A stretch of DNA of 64,000 nt, taken from Micromussa lordhowensis (lineage: Eukaryota; Cnidaria; Anthozoa; Scleractinia; Lobophylliidae). Positions 13,301 to 25,239 of this stretch are shown piece by piece. The position numbers and the translations under genes were made by a program. The first letter of the stretch is position 1. Every line of letters starts with the position of its first letter. The stretch spans positions 28,325,452 to 28,389,451 of the forward strand of contig OZ026603.1 in assembly GCA_964020085.1 (NCBI GenBank), read 5' to 3'. The notes beneath the pieces were generated by a model that did not search any database, had not been told where the DNA came from, and saw only the letters and a program-made list of their open reading frames with translations.

Positions 13301-16300
13301 ATTGATGAAAAATGGGCTTACCTATGGACCACTGCTTGCATATGTAGAAACTGCAAGCCACAGATAACCTCCGCTATATAGAATCTAAAATCACAAAGAA
13401 TGAACGTATCACAATAGTGAGACTTTCGTTTTAAACACAGTTATTTCCTTCGTATTTTATGCCAGAAAAGCTAAAAGTTTTAAATGCCGCTATTTAGCTT
13501 TCTGCACACATTGTTAGCCTATGATAATAGATAGTCTTTCTGTCAGCAGGTATTAATTACGGGCCTGTCAACTCTAGATGTGACCGCACTGCCACAAACG
13601 TGTTACATTTTCAATATTCATCCTACCTCGCTTGCGTCTCGCTGAAGATTTTGTTGTGAAACTTAAAGACCTTCTGTAGGTCCCCTGCAAGCATAAACTC
13701 CAATGCCAAATAACGGCAGCCCTGAAATGTGAAAATATTAGAAGGAAATCGATCATAAGATTCAGACAAATCCCGAGGGGGACACGGCCACTATTATTGT
13801 TACAGTTATGAAATGCAAGGTCGCTGTTAGTGCACTAGGGGTATTGTTTGAAAATAATGTCCTCCGATACCCCCCCCCCCGTACTGGGTGCGTCACGTGA
13901 CGTGTTTAGACCAATCGCCTACTAGAAATAAATAACGGTAATGGATAATAAACAGAGGTTTTTAGACAACAGCAAAAAAAATCGCTGCTAGAACGTGGAT
14001 GATCTTCAGGTTTTAAAACAAAGCTAAGGGTTTTTTCCCGTTAGTTAGACGATAACGTTTGCTGTAGTTGCACCAAAACAATACTAAACCCTTGCCGCGC
14101 CCTCTTGCGGGAGAAGGAACAGGGAGCAAATTTCAGACATATCTCCGGGGTAAGGAGGGGAGGGGCCAGCAGGGCAATTCATATACACTAGGCAAGTTTT
14201 AACCCTTACTTGTTCCCTGCGTTAAATCGTTCCATTAATTTTGTGCTAGTCCTAAAACGGTTGAAAAGCTTACCTTATTTATCAAGTGGTATTCGATTTT
14301 CACATACCTTATAAAAGAACTCTCCACAAAGTGCTGACAGAAAATGACTCCAAGGGGAATTTCCGAGCTTTAAGACTTTTTTCTCGATCGCGTAACTGTC
14401 TGGATCAAATGTTTTGATCGCCTTTACGGCATAATCCATTTTGGTGTTGTTGTGTTGATACAATATGACCTAAACAACAAGAGTAATGCGTTACTGTATG
14501 GTCAATTTTTGAGGTGTATATAACACCAACCCACACATATAATACTAGTTCCCTGAAATGGCTGATTTTCACATAATGCTCGCTCGAAATTAGATTAGAA
14601 CTGTCAGAAGCGAGACTTCTCCAAGGACTTTGTTGCAAGCGGAACAAATTTTAATTTTTAAGGAGTAAAGATTAGCTAAAGGTTGGAATTCCTGAAGGAT
14701 ATTTATTCTTGATTTTAGAATTTACTACCTTTCCAAAAGCTCCTTCTCCAAGGACTTTAACCTCGGTGCAGTTGGATAAATTGTTGAGCCAGTGAGTATC
14801 CACTTCCTTTCGACGAACTTTAGTTTCCTCACAGTACTCGTGTGGTTCTGTGTTCTTTCGTTTTCTCGTCCTTGTCTGAACAAAAAAGCACGAGAGAAAA
14901 ATAGCCTTAACCTTTTACCTTTGTTCAAGTGCACTAACAACCTCAAGACTTTAAAATCTAAGCGATTAATTTACACTGGTATTTTCGTGTTAGCGGTATC
15001 TAATGCATTCGCTTCAACTCTCGGCTGACCAAACCCAGCGTTGATAGGAAAGATTTGTTCTGATAATGCCAATTAGTATATACTAAAACAGTGGATAGAG
15101 TTGATACGCGCGCTGATTGGCTCGTCGAACTCCGGATATCCTGTGCTATTTACCTCCGAGGAACTCGAGAGAAAATGGCGTCCGGTTTGCATCCGTGAAA
15201 AGTGAAGAAATCATCCAAATTAATTTGTTTTTGGTGTTTATTATCTCACTGTTTTAGTATATACTAAAACAACTATTCACCTCAGTGTCGGTGGCTAGCG
15301 GTGGCTATTTACCTCGCCGCTTCGCGGCTTGGTAAATCATCCACCGCTAGCCACCTCCACTTCGGTAAATAGTTGTTAACTAACCAATGGAATTTACATC
15401 GACTGGTTTGGGGTTCACATTCAATCATTTCCAGTTGCCCGGGTCCTTAATCGAATAACGCTATAAATGTCGTCGTAAAACCGTTGGATTCCTGGCGAGG
15501 GCTGAGTTTTGAGAACTTTATGTTGTAACTGATACGCGTGATTTCCATTCTTACCAATTCTGTTCTCGTTGTACAAAGACAGTTACAAAGGGTCGAGAAC
15601 AGAAGAGCGGAACAAAGCAACAAACTTACGAGACGCTATCTCCTCCCTTATGAGATGACTCAATTGATTTTTCTCTTTCCTTTAAATTCAGTTGTCAATA
15701 TTTTTTGATTTCTCACATGAGAGCAGTACACAGGGTCGATAACAGAAGAGCGAAAAACTTCGACAAAGTCATTTGAAGTTCCCTTCTCCCTTTCTGAGAT
15801 TTGTGTTTAGTCAAGAGAATTACTGGAGGGATAAGGATTTGTCAGTAGTTGTAAGAAATCTAGCCTCATACCCTGTGAATGCAGACATGCCATTCAAAAT
15901 TCCTAACACCTCTTATTGTTTAAAATATATTTGCTTGTCGTGTTACTAAGTTACTTTCTCAAATGCGAATTCTCAATACCTAAGGTAATCAAAATATTCA
16001 ACTGTCGGGTCGTGCACCGAAAGAAAGATTAGAAAGAAAGAAAGATTAGCATTGACCTACGTTGATTAGCGACACCGCTGGCCATGTCATGCTGATCAGC
16101 TCTGGCTCACCTGTGGAGCGCTGTGTTCTACTGAAAACGTTTACTTACTTTATCTCTTACCTTCTTGTTAACGGATATCTCATCTTCCTTCCCTGTATTG
16201 TCGCTGAAAACCGAAGGAAAAATTTATTGGTGAATTATGATTGCTTCTATCTTAGTTCCTCTTGGTGAGAAGACTGGCCAAATTCGCTGGATATGTTGCT

Positions 16301-17345
16301 ACTACTCCTGGGGGGCTACTACTACAATCGTTTGCCAGCGACTCTATAATCGTTGCGAAGATTGAGAGATCAAAATCGCCAAGTCGTAATCTTATTTCTA
16401 ATCATAATTTCTAAAAATAGTTTCTGAATCAAAATCGCATTTCTGATATTACGTATTCCTTCGCGAGAAGCTACAAGTTTTTTTGCTGAACTGCGAGTCG
16501 CCGCTGGCTTATAGGACAGGTGTATTCGTGTTGAGTCTATTGTAGGATGAGGGCATGCAAAGCAGCTTATTTGCTTGTTGTTGTTTTTTCTTTCTAAAAT
16601 GTGGATAAACGCTTCGCATGAAAAGTACCGTACGTTTCAAAGCAAACTTCTTATCTGATAAAAGCAAAACGCAAACACTACCAGCGCTCTCTTCCCTTGT
16701 TTCTTTTCCATCGCTCTGTTTTACACTCGCACCCAGTCTCACGCGGATTCAGGATGACGTTCACTAACTTATTTAACCGATGGGATTCTGGGATTCTGTG
16801 ATCGCATAAATACTATGAACTTCCTGGCGTTGCGAATATATTCCATAAACGACATCAAAATTTGGTAGGATGTGTCGGAGTCAGCGCTGCGTGTTATCTA
16901 ACTTGTCCGTTAACTAAGCCATGTTGATATTCAGTTACTTATACTTGCGAATAAATGTTCCGCGCCATCTCGCCACGCAACCCTTTTGTTTACACTGTCG
17001 CCATGGACACGGTCCACCGATTGGGCAAACTGATCTTTCTACTCATAACGGCTGGTCTCATTATATTTTGTAAACGCAATTTAAAATATAACTAAAATAA
17101 ATCTTGTAAGTTGCTTCTTCTTGCGATAATATTAACAAAAAACGAAAGTCGTGGAACTTTTACAACAAGCCGCCGTCATTGGAGAAAGCAGTTCGCGGAG
17201 TTTAAATACTTTTTTTTCTCATTCGACATTAGGAAAGTATTATCTTTGTTATTTACCCTTACCTTTCATCGCAGCGATTCTTAGTAAAGTGTCCAATGAC
17301 ATTGCTGACAGCAATGAACGCTAACCAGCAAGTTACGAAAACCAT
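10348..17345 (-). CDS. AGC-family serine/threonine protein kinase with N-terminal hydrophobic leader, 11 exons
   Basis: Exons (minus strand, phases all match): 17345-17263, 16203-16161, 14875-14729, 14469-14308, 13721-13627, 13384-13322, 12522-12378, 11880-11800, 11385-11278, 10887-10733, 10426-10348; 1,161 nt, 386 aa. Kinase motifs: P-loop GEGAFGKV (85-92), AVK lysine 107, alpha-C Glu ~120, HRDLKLANVL (catalytic Asp199), DFG Asp217, GTPAFLAPE ending at 246, DWWSLG, and an AGC-tail PPWNP. An active kinase is expected. The start is fixed by an in-frame TAG two codons upstream of the ATG. Residues 1-18 are hydrophobic (MVFVTCWLAFIAVSNVIG), like a signal peptide or anchor, followed by a basic stretch near residue 43-49. 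Best overall resemblance is to PKC/PKA-like AGC kinases; I cannot assign an orthologue. The final small exon is less certain: if exon 10 is not spliced, an in-frame TAA follows at 10731-10729, giving a protein 25 residues shorter. Substrates unknown. Confidence 0.88.
12188..12276. repeat. 8-bp tandem repeat (GTGCTCGT)n
   Basis: About ten copies with a few C-to-T changes near the end, in the kinase intron between exons 7 and 8. The V/S/C/L-rich reading of this stretch is a repeat artefact. Confidence 0.9.
15073..15267. mobile_element. 195-bp MITE with TTAGTATATACTAAAACAGT ends
   Basis: 20-base perfect inverted ends, themselves containing the palindrome TAGTATATACTA. Immediately followed by another foldback. 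Confidence 0.8.
15268..15376. repeat. Foldback with AACTATTCACCTC/GGTAAATAGTT ends
   Basis: CGGTGGCTAGCGG pairs with CCGCTAGCCACC around a short GC-rich loop. Abuts the MITE at 15073. Confidence 0.75.
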
Positions 17346-18084
17346 TTTCTATGGTGACAGCCGAAACTCCAGCCACAACGGAAAACTTGAATTTGTTCCG
17401 AAGACTAAAGTGACTGTGTCATAATAAACGTTGCGCTCGTGCGCGCGCGATAGAATGTGGTATTACTAGTTTGATTGTGGAGACCATTTTATAGAAGAGG
17501 CCAGAACAAGGGGAAAACGATAGCGTGAGAGGCTGAGGGCTCAAAGATCTCGCTGTCCATTTTGCATGAAAGTCGTGCGCGTTTTCTTCGTCAACCTTCA
17601 TTCAATTCCAACCTGCATTCAGTGAGATTTATACAGGCCCGCAAATGGTTATGATCCCGGGACTGGAAATGACTCCGGCCCGCAAATGATCCCAGGGCTG
17701 GAAATGATTCGCGCAAATGATATCACCAAAATGTATCAACTGCTTGGAATCCATGAACAGTATACGGATGTATATATGTTTTAAAGAAGCTTATTTGCCA
17801 CTTTTTTGGGGACGGCCGGACATAAGCTTAAGCATAAGAATATCAAACCCTTGCGTTTTTCTGATACTTATCAGCTTATATCGCTGTTGTGTCCAGTGAG
17901 GACATGTTGGCATAAGTATAAGCATAAGCGAAAGGCTTTGAGCCAATAAGCGAACACTTGATGCTTATGCTAACATTGTCCTCATTGAACATAACAGCAA
18001 CATAAGCAGAAGCAGAACGCTTATCCTTATGTCGTCGTGTTTTACTTTTAATTTACAACTCCCTAATCGTCCCTTACATAACTT

Positions 18085-18838
18085 ATGATGTTTGTGCATG
18101 GGGTACTGAATTGTGCCTTGATATTTCAAAGAAAGATCGTAAATTTACAAAAACGGGCCTTACGCCTTATTTATTTTAGTAAGTCTAAGGAACATGCCGT
18201 ACCCTTTTTTCTCAAATCGAATTGCCTTCCCCTACCTAGCCTATTTTTCAGAGATTGTAGCTATTTATTGTATGATATCAACAGACAGACAGCACCAGTT
18301 AGTATACTCAATCAGTTCGTTAAAACAAGTCAGATTCACAACTACAGAACAAGATCTGTCTCTAGCGAGTCGTTTTACGTTAAGTTCTCTAGAACCGATA
18401 AAATGTACGCCTTTTTCTCCAGAATCGGCGCTCAAATTTGGAACTCTATTCCTTATTCGATTAAAGTACTTAAACGTTCGTCCTTTCGTAAAAAGATAAA
18501 GGAATTATTACTAAATTTCTTGCGGTCTGAAGATGAATATGTTGAAGTCTCCTGTCTTATTAAGTTATTTAATACTTTAGGTTAGCCTCTTTTCATAAAG
18601 TTTTAATATATTTGTTTTTGTTTTATGTTACTCTATTCTATGTATTGTATAGGTAGTGTTTTCTCTGTTATTTAGTCCATCTATAGATAAACCTTGTATT
18701 TGTAAAATGTCTTTAGATCTCCCCGCCTCGATTAGTTTATAAGCTATTTGCGGGGGGAAACTTATGTAATTACTTATATTTGTAATCAATAAAATTTTGT
18801 TGTTGTAATCAATAAAATTTTGTTGCTGTTGTTGTCGC
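18085..18838 (+). mobile_element. 5'-truncated LINE (CR1/L2-like) 3' end
   Basis: A 166-codon plus-strand frame ending at 18585 reads like the C-terminus of a non-LTR reverse transcriptase: QKRALRLIYF, a leucine-rich middle, then FSRIGAQIWNSIP and FRKKIKELLL. It is followed by a short 3' UTR and two copies of AATCAATAAAATTTTGTTG ending in a TTG repeat, typical of a LINE tail. Upstream frames were not recovered. Confidence 0.75.
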
Positions 18839-18932
18839 AGCCGTCCTCACTAGCTAGCGCATAAGCTGTTTTTGTTTTCTTATGTTTGCGCCGCAAGTGA
18901 GGACCGGGCTTAACTTAACATAGATACTCCTA

Positions 18933-19231
18933 GCCTGCGTAGCAAGCGTTCCCGTACGAGCCGAATGAAATCGGACCGCGTGAAAGAGCTTTTTTGCATT
19001 CGGGCGCCCCGCGAAAAATGGGGCGAGAGCAATTCGGCCGCGCGAGAAGTGAGGCGAGAGCAAAAATGTGGAAGAAGCGGGGAGGGGGGTGGGGAAAGCG
19101 GGGATGTGGTGGTTCCTTTCTTTCCCACCCCGCTCTTTCGACCTTTTTGCTCTCGCCCCATTTTTTGCGCGGCCAGAATGTTGGGCGGTCCGATTTCATT
19201 CGGCTCGTACCGGAACGCATGCTACGCAGGC
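18933..19231. mobile_element. 299-bp foldback with GCCTGCG ends, flanked by TA
   Basis: Long inverted ends (about 45 bases nearly perfect, GCCTGCGTAGC..., CGAATGAAATCGGACCG). The GC-rich centre also pairs imperfectly. TA on both sides. Confidence 0.85.
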
Positions 19232-22069
19232 TACCGGAAATCAGGAAAAATATGTATTTGACAGTTTCTAGTCTCCCCTTTTAAACCTATCATCGCTAAA
19301 TACTCAACTGTTTTACCTCAACGTGGGAATGGCATTTCCGAGCGCCTAAAATGAAACTTTCCTTGGAAGGGGGGTGGGGGGTGGGTAACGTCCCCAAACC
19401 CCACTACAGGCTCACTGCTTCGGCACTCGATTAACGTTTTTCTTTGGTGCGCGTGCGTAGTCCATAAAATTGCACGCTTCACCGATTGGGTGGCAAATGA
19501 GAGATCGTGATCACGTTTCACGCCCGGATTTTAACACAGTTCACGTGTCCGGGTATACTTTTGCTTACTTTTAATAATTAACGCTTTTCTTTCATAAATT
19601 CACGAATCACATATCTCTTTAAGTTGCTTTTCACATGTCACACATTGATTTTTACCCTTATCACGTGTCACGCACGAATCTTTGCTACAGTGTATGCACT
19701 CTTCACTGGACCTCGGCAACATCTTTAATTCCATAATCTGAAAAGGCAGCATGAATTCTGAATCATCTGCTGGGCCAAATCGCTGAATTTAGCGACAAAA
19801 GAACGATCAGGGATGCGAAATAGGTGCCACAAATGGAAACATGGGAAAGAACGCCATGCCAAATTGCTTTGTAAGTGTGGTGGCGTGAAGGTTGAAAAAA
19901 ACCCGGATTTTCCAATCTGTGAAAACCCTGAGCAGACATTTTTCCATCCTACGACGTTTTTTTACAACAACAAAAACCATTTTCAGTCAAACATTCACAT
20001 CGCCCGGAGAAAAGTCGCCCAAAAACAGAACGACCTATATTTTATGTAAGATCCTTTCAACCTTAAAACTTAGAAGCAAAAAATAATAATTACCCGGCTG
20101 TCAAACCTCCGACTGAATTTCATATAAAAGCTCAGTTAATAAAATATGTCTTTTATAGCACGCCAATCATGGTGGTTTGAGGCTAGGGTGATAAATATTA
20201 AGTAATTGAATGCGCAGTCATTATTTTCAATGGAACTTGAGACGACTAAATTGTACTCGAAAAAGATAAAACACAATTTAGGCACAGTACTGAGAGAAAG
20301 TAAATGTTTAAAACGTTACCTGGAGCTCGTTGCATTGTCCTCCTGTCAAGCTGCTTTTTTTATATAAACATTTTCGTCAATTAATGTTATCTCACAATAT
20401 GCCTGAAGGCGAAAAAATATTTACAAGCCAGGGGAAACACTATCCAAAACATCGCTATTATACTTTTTAACTTTTTGTTCTACGAAAGATCAAAAATTTA
20501 TACAAAGTTTGCAGTTTCAGTTTTTCTTACGGCTTCCCAAACGAAAGTAAGTTTTCGGCGGACAAGATTTAGGATACCTGCCCGAAGCAAGCTTAGCTGG
20601 AGTCATTATTCTTGCCCCCTTGTTAAAAACTAGCTATTAAAATACCAAGTGATCGAAGAAATGCACTGAAAAATGAACTGTGCAAGGAATAATTTTTATA
20701 GCACGCTTTAGTAATTGTCTGTTACTCTGGAGACCGTCCGATGGCGAAATGCATGAGTTGTCACATGGCTAAACGTGCTAAAAGATATCGATCGAGACCG
20801 GCTGGTATATTTCTTCGCCGTGCAGTAAGCTCATAAATTGAAACTTTACTCGACGCCCACGGTATGTAAATTTCTAATCGGCGTGAAGTTGCAGTTTTTT
20901 TCCTGTGAAAATTGCTTATTTCCTTTTAGCTGTAGCTTGGAATCGTGTTTACGAAATGAGGCCTTTAGTGGCAGCTGAAAAACAAACAAGTCTTTAGTCA
21001 GTGTAATATTCAATAAGATGAGTGGAAGTTCCGTGAGAATCTGAATTCTGCAGTGAACAGAAGTCTGAAAGGAAAACTTAAGATAATTTAAATTATAAAA
21101 GGTTTTTTCACTTCAGCAACGATGTTAATTGCAATTAGTCCAAGTATACTCTTGTTTTGGGCACGATTTAAAAATGAAGATTTGCAAGTTTCATGAAAAA
21201 ATTAATGACAAAGAAAACTTGATCCAACGGGTACTTTAACAAATAAATTAAGAATTTTATCGAGTGCAAAAAAGCACGCGTGTCACAATACAATTGGAAG
21301 AAAGCTCACAATACAAACGAATTAAAAGCGAGAAGAGTCGACATATCGTTGTCACGCTGCATAATTTGAGTCGGTTTACACCTGCGAGCCATACCTTATT
21401 TACAGAATTAAGACTGTAAGACCAACACATATATGACAAGCTTTAGCAAATGTCTTCTTAACGAAAAGGATTTAATTAAAATTCACCCGAAGTGAAAGTT
21501 AACATTGTAGTCGAGACAAAATTAGGCCTCTGGCAGCTTAGTGCGATTGAGTTTTCATTTATGTTTTCGTTCAAGCTTTTATCTCATATTATTTAAGCGT
21601 ACTTGCTCCCTGTCACGATTCGCCTCAAATATTGTTTCCTCCTTTCGGACTTAAAAAGGACATTAATGGTTAAAGAAAACTGCTTTTAGTAAGCGGTTGT
21701 TGTCAATGGCCTTTTCTCATTGGTAGTTCTGACTTACATCCGGCCGCAATTGGCCAAGTAAAAACATTTACACCGAAAATAGGGCTCACAGGCTAATTTA
21801 TGCACTGCAACTCGTCGTCGCTGTGCCGACGTCAAATTTAATACACTTTCCGTCAATTGTGCTCTTTCCTGCATGTCTCCAAACATCATTTACGGATTAA
21901 AACTGGAGATGGCCGGCTATCTCTTCGCGATGTTTGAGTTATAGAAAGCGTACCACGACTGTTCTACATGGCCAGCTTACACTAGTGTCGCCCGTTTAGC
22001 GACTGAAAGACTGTTTACAAACTTAACCTATTTCTCGGGGTTAAAATTGCGCTTTGGAACATCTAATTC

Positions 22070-25000
22070 ATGGCTTTCGCGTTTGGAGATTCGTATTTGA
22101 AACTGCCACCAATAAGCAAAGAAGGCACGGTCGAACTCGATGGCGAAGATTCAAAAAGAGGATCAGGCATTGTTCGTGATAAACACGGCCTTGTAAGACT
22201 TCCTCCGATAGTTCGGTTGGATTCGCTTCGTTCGGCTTCAAGTGCCTCAAGGTTACGAAACGAAACACAGACTGTAGCAGCAGCTGATAGTGAATCCGAG
22301 CTGTCAACTTTAATAACGCCTTCGAAAGTCTCACATAAAATGGAGACTTTAAGGCATGGAAGCTCGAACAAATTCAAAAAATATACTCAGGCGAAGCGTG
22401 AAGATGAAACGAAATTAATTAAGGACGTGGCTGTCAAGGAAACGAGCGAAGACGAACTACGCTTTATTGACGGCGAAGAAGCGTCGCATGGAAAGCAGAA
22501 GAATCGTTTTCGCTTGGGGTCTAACACGCTGTTAGATAAGTCCACCGATGATGAAGATTTAATGCCTCTTTACAAAGAGTCCGTGATTCGCCGTAGAGGC
22601 AGCAGCACATTTCAAACTTTGGGTAAATTAACGAGATCACACAGGCTAGCAAAATCGTCGCCTGAACTATCTAATAGAAAGATCAATTTGCGACGTCGTC
22701 CAGAAAGCACGTTGTCATCGCTCACCTCGGGCCTTAGACCGACAAGCCGTTCCCGCTTATCACAACCTCGGCTTTCAGTTCACGATATCGACGGCTCAGT
22801 GTTATCTCATCTTCAAAACGCCTCGAAGATCGAGGTGAAACAGAAAGAACATGACAAGCAACGGCAACGCAGCAATCATAGGTGGGTAAATGATAGTGCT
22901 AACCAGCCGCAAAGCACCCCTAGTTCGCCTGTTTGCAGTGAATCTGTAAATAAAGAGATCAAGCAAAAAGGTCGAAAGTCATTAAACGACATAACGGACG
23001 CGATGCAGTTTACTGACCGAAGAAGGCCTTCGTTGGCGCCGAAAAAACAAAATTTAATTCAGGAAAGCGAAGTGCTTAAGATTGAAGGGAAAAGCTGCGT
23101 GCACAATGAAAGGGAGACGCCGCGAGACCGCGTACCCACAGCTGGACCCGACGATACTTTACATCCGCCAAAACAAGGTGAAAAAAGGCACTCTTTGTAC
23201 GATTTGCAACAAATTTTAACTTTGCTTCAAGAAGAGAATTTAAAGCGGCAGACCTCTTCAATGGCTTCGACGCCTCGAAATACAAGCGCGACTTCCAGCG
23301 CGAGCGATAAACCTTCACATGCTTCTGTTTACGATTTAAGAGAGTTCTTAATGCAGGCGGCCGCTGAAGTCTCGAATGCCAGTGCGGGACAGACGAAGAC
23401 GAAAACGAACTCTTCTCAGCATCTTCTCCTACCTGGTCAAGAAAGAGAGAGTGCACGCAGCGAAAGAAAAGGTTCAGTGTATGATCTAATGGAGTTTTTA
23501 TCCCTGGGTAGCGTTGCTGAAACGGAGTCGAACTCGGCGAGCGAAAACTCGAGCAGATCGGCTTCCCCAAGAATTATGTTAAACCCTGGCGGCCCGGGTT
23601 CAAATGACTCGCTTTCTGTTGCTACGCACGCTGAAGAAGGAAGGCGCTCATCTACCTACGATCTTATGGAGTTCTTATCTCTGTCGCGTTCCGGGGGGAG
23701 TTCTCGCTCTGATTCAGGCCAGAGTACTCCAGCTTTGCGTTTGAATGATTCTACTGGAGTAGAAAATGATGAAAGTGAGCTAGGAAGACAGAAAAAAGAG
23801 AACAGAAGCCTGTCTGTGTATGACTTAGCAGAGTTTTTATCTATGACCTCTGCTGTACCACCGCTCGTGCGTGTTACACCGGCTTCAGATGAGGAAGAAA
23901 CGAAAGCCAGCGCAAATCTCGCTCAGTCGCCTGGAGCCATGAAGAATGATTCAAACATGCCCAGGCAATCAGTTTACGATCTGAGAGAAATTCTGAATGT
24001 TATGCAACAAGAACACGAGAGAAAACGTGAGTCTACCTACAATTTGCAGGAAATTCTGTCTAAAATGCAGCAAGAAGGCGATGAAAAAAGCCTCCTCGCT
24101 TCTGCTACTGCAAATTCCAACGAGAAGGACACCTTTGCAACCCCCTCGCCTCCGATGACCGCCAGCAGTGGTTACTCGACGGCTAGCGATTCTGCAACTT
24201 CAACAAGCGCGAAACACTTGGAGGCCAATACTAGTAATCGTCAAATGTCTGTGTATGATCTAAAAGAATTCCTGTCGTTGTACGCCTCCCAACAGAGCCA
24301 GCCAAATCAACGACAGCTCTCAGCCACCATGCTCAGACGAAAGTTTTCCGGCGTCTCGCAAAGCGGTGTTAGTATTCACGTCACGGACGAGAGCAATAGA
24401 AGCATTGACAGTGAAGTCTTCGAAGATGTGTTCCTTCCAGTTCCCGGCCACACAGGCATCCACCCAAGTGGACCATCGCGTAAGAGAAGCTCAGTATACG
24501 ACCTCCGCGAGTTTTTAAACGTTTTAAACGATGACGAATCTCCCTTGAGAAGAAGATTATCTAGTGTGTCATCTGCCTCGTCTAAAACTAGCGAAAGCGA
24601 ACCCGAGTCAGATTCCTTCGAAAACTCGCGAAAATCAGATTCACATTCAGCTACCGCAAGCGAAAACAGCACGGCCGGTTCAACGCGACCTCAGCTTTCC
24701 CCGCGTCAAGATTCGGGAGGCAGTATGTCTCTGTATGATCTCGGTGAGTTCCTTTCGCTTCTCAACACGGATGAATCTCCACTGAGGCGGAGGCTTTCAA
24801 GCGCGAGCGAAATTATGGTAGGAGAGGGTGAAATTCGGGTACGAACGCCGGTTCTTTCGAGAAGCGAATCGGAGAAGGGACTTTACAGTCTGGAAGAAAT
24901 ACTAACGCTCATGAACGATCTTGAACAAAAGAGAATCAATGAAAACACGAGTGGAGAACTTGCGGTTGATTCTGGAGAGGAAATAAGTATCCAAGTTCCA

Positions 25001-25132
25001 ACTTTACCTCCTAAAACCGATAAAATAAACACCCAACCTTTATCGTCTAAAAAGCGCTTACAGTCTCAAAGATCGCTTAAAAGTGTCCCGGAAACTTCCG
25101 AAGTTAAATCTAACCTTTCGAATTCTTCATAG
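22070..25132 (+). CDS. 1,020-aa intronless protein with eleven repeated S-x-Y-D-L-x-E-F-L motifs (unknown family)
   Basis: I do not recognise this protein. One uninterrupted frame of 1,020 codons starts at ATG 22070 (stops upstream) and ends in TAG at 25130. An AATAAA at 25227 is a plausible poly(A) signal. It is rich in Ser, Arg, Glu and Lys and looks largely disordered, with no membrane segment or signal peptide. The N-terminus holds two LPPI motifs (KLPPISKE, VRLPPIVRL). Eleven short motifs of consensus [RK]-x-S-[VTL]-Y-[DN]-L-x-E-[FI]-L start near residues 375, 419, 469, 528, 582, 634, 655, 727, 808, 887 and 937. Examples are SVYDLMEFLSL, STYDLMEFLSL, SVYDLREIL and SLYDLGEFLSLL. Two are followed by a shared SPLRRRLSS segment. 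The pattern suggests multivalent docking helices preceded by a basophilic-kinase-like R-x-x-S site (inference). It could be a scaffold or cytoskeletal regulator. Confidence 0.9.
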   Translation: MAFAFGDSYLKLPPISKEGTVELDGEDSKRGSGIVRDKHGLVRLPPIVRLDSLRSASSASRLRNETQTVAAADSESELSTLITPSKVSHKMETLRHGSSNKFKKYTQAKREDETKLIKDVAVKETSEDELRFIDGEEASHGKQKNRFRLGSNTLLDKSTDDEDLMPLYKESVIRRRGSSTFQTLGKLTRSHRLAKSSPELSNRKINLRRRPESTLSSLTSGLRPTSRSRLSQPRLSVHDIDGSVLSHLQNASKIEVKQKEHDKQRQRSNHRWVNDSANQPQSTPSSPVCSESVNKEIKQKGRKSLNDITDAMQFTDRRRPSLAPKKQNLIQESEVLKIEGKSCVHNERETPRDRVPTAGPDDTLHPPKQGEKRHSLYDLQQILTLLQEENLKRQTSSMASTPRNTSATSSASDKPSHASVYDLREFLMQAAAEVSNASAGQTKTKTNSSQHLLLPGQERESARSERKGSVYDLMEFLSLGSVAETESNSASENSSRSASPRIMLNPGGPGSNDSLSVATHAEEGRRSSTYDLMEFLSLSRSGGSSRSDSGQSTPALRLNDSTGVENDESELGRQKKENRSLSVYDLAEFLSMTSAVPPLVRVTPASDEEETKASANLAQSPGAMKNDSNMPRQSVYDLREILNVMQQEHERKRESTYNLQEILSKMQQEGDEKSLLASATANSNEKDTFATPSPPMTASSGYSTASDSATSTSAKHLEANTSNRQMSVYDLKEFLSLYASQQSQPNQRQLSATMLRRKFSGVSQSGVSIHVTDESNRSIDSEVFEDVFLPVPGHTGIHPSGPSRKRSSVYDLREFLNVLNDDESPLRRRLSSVSSASSKTSESEPESDSFENSRKSDSHSATASENSTAGSTRPQLSPRQDSGGSMSLYDLGEFLSLLNTDESPLRRRLSSASEIMVGEGEIRVRTPVLSRSESEKGLYSLEEILTLMNDLEQKRINENTSGELAVDSGEEISIQVPTLPPKTDKINTQPLSSKKRLQSQRSLKSVPETSEVKSNLSNSS

Positions 25133-25226
25133 ACTAATTTTTGTTTGAATCTCGCTGAGAGAAGCAAGGAATAAGATGATTTGCAGTAGCAATCAATGTC
25201 TTAGATCTTGACGCTGCTTCAATCAA

Positions 25227-25232
25227 AATAAA
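25227..25232 (+). terminator. Putative poly(A) signal of the 1,020-aa gene
   Basis: AATAAA about 95 bases after the stop codon in AT-rich sequence. Canonical hexamer and spacing; not otherwise tested. Confidence 0.5.
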
Positions 25233-25239
25233 TAGTTTT

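Larger units (their letters stand above)
17346..22069. other. Intergenic between the divergent kinase and 1,020-aa genes
   Basis: Contains the LINE tail (18085-18838), AGTGAGGAC-ended foldback pieces near 17890-18000 and 18840-18910, and the foldback at 18933. From about 19300 to 22069 I see only AT-rich non-coding sequence. It should include the promoter of the 1,020-aa gene, but no TATA element stands out. Confidence 0.55.

Noticed and set aside
19068..19284. Several ORFs on both strands at about 19.0-19.3 kb
   Set aside because: They are readings of the 299-bp GC-rich foldback at 18933-19231.
23076..23570. 164-codon minus-strand ORF opposite the 1,020-aa gene
   Set aside because: Antisense shadow of the long frame; no motifs.
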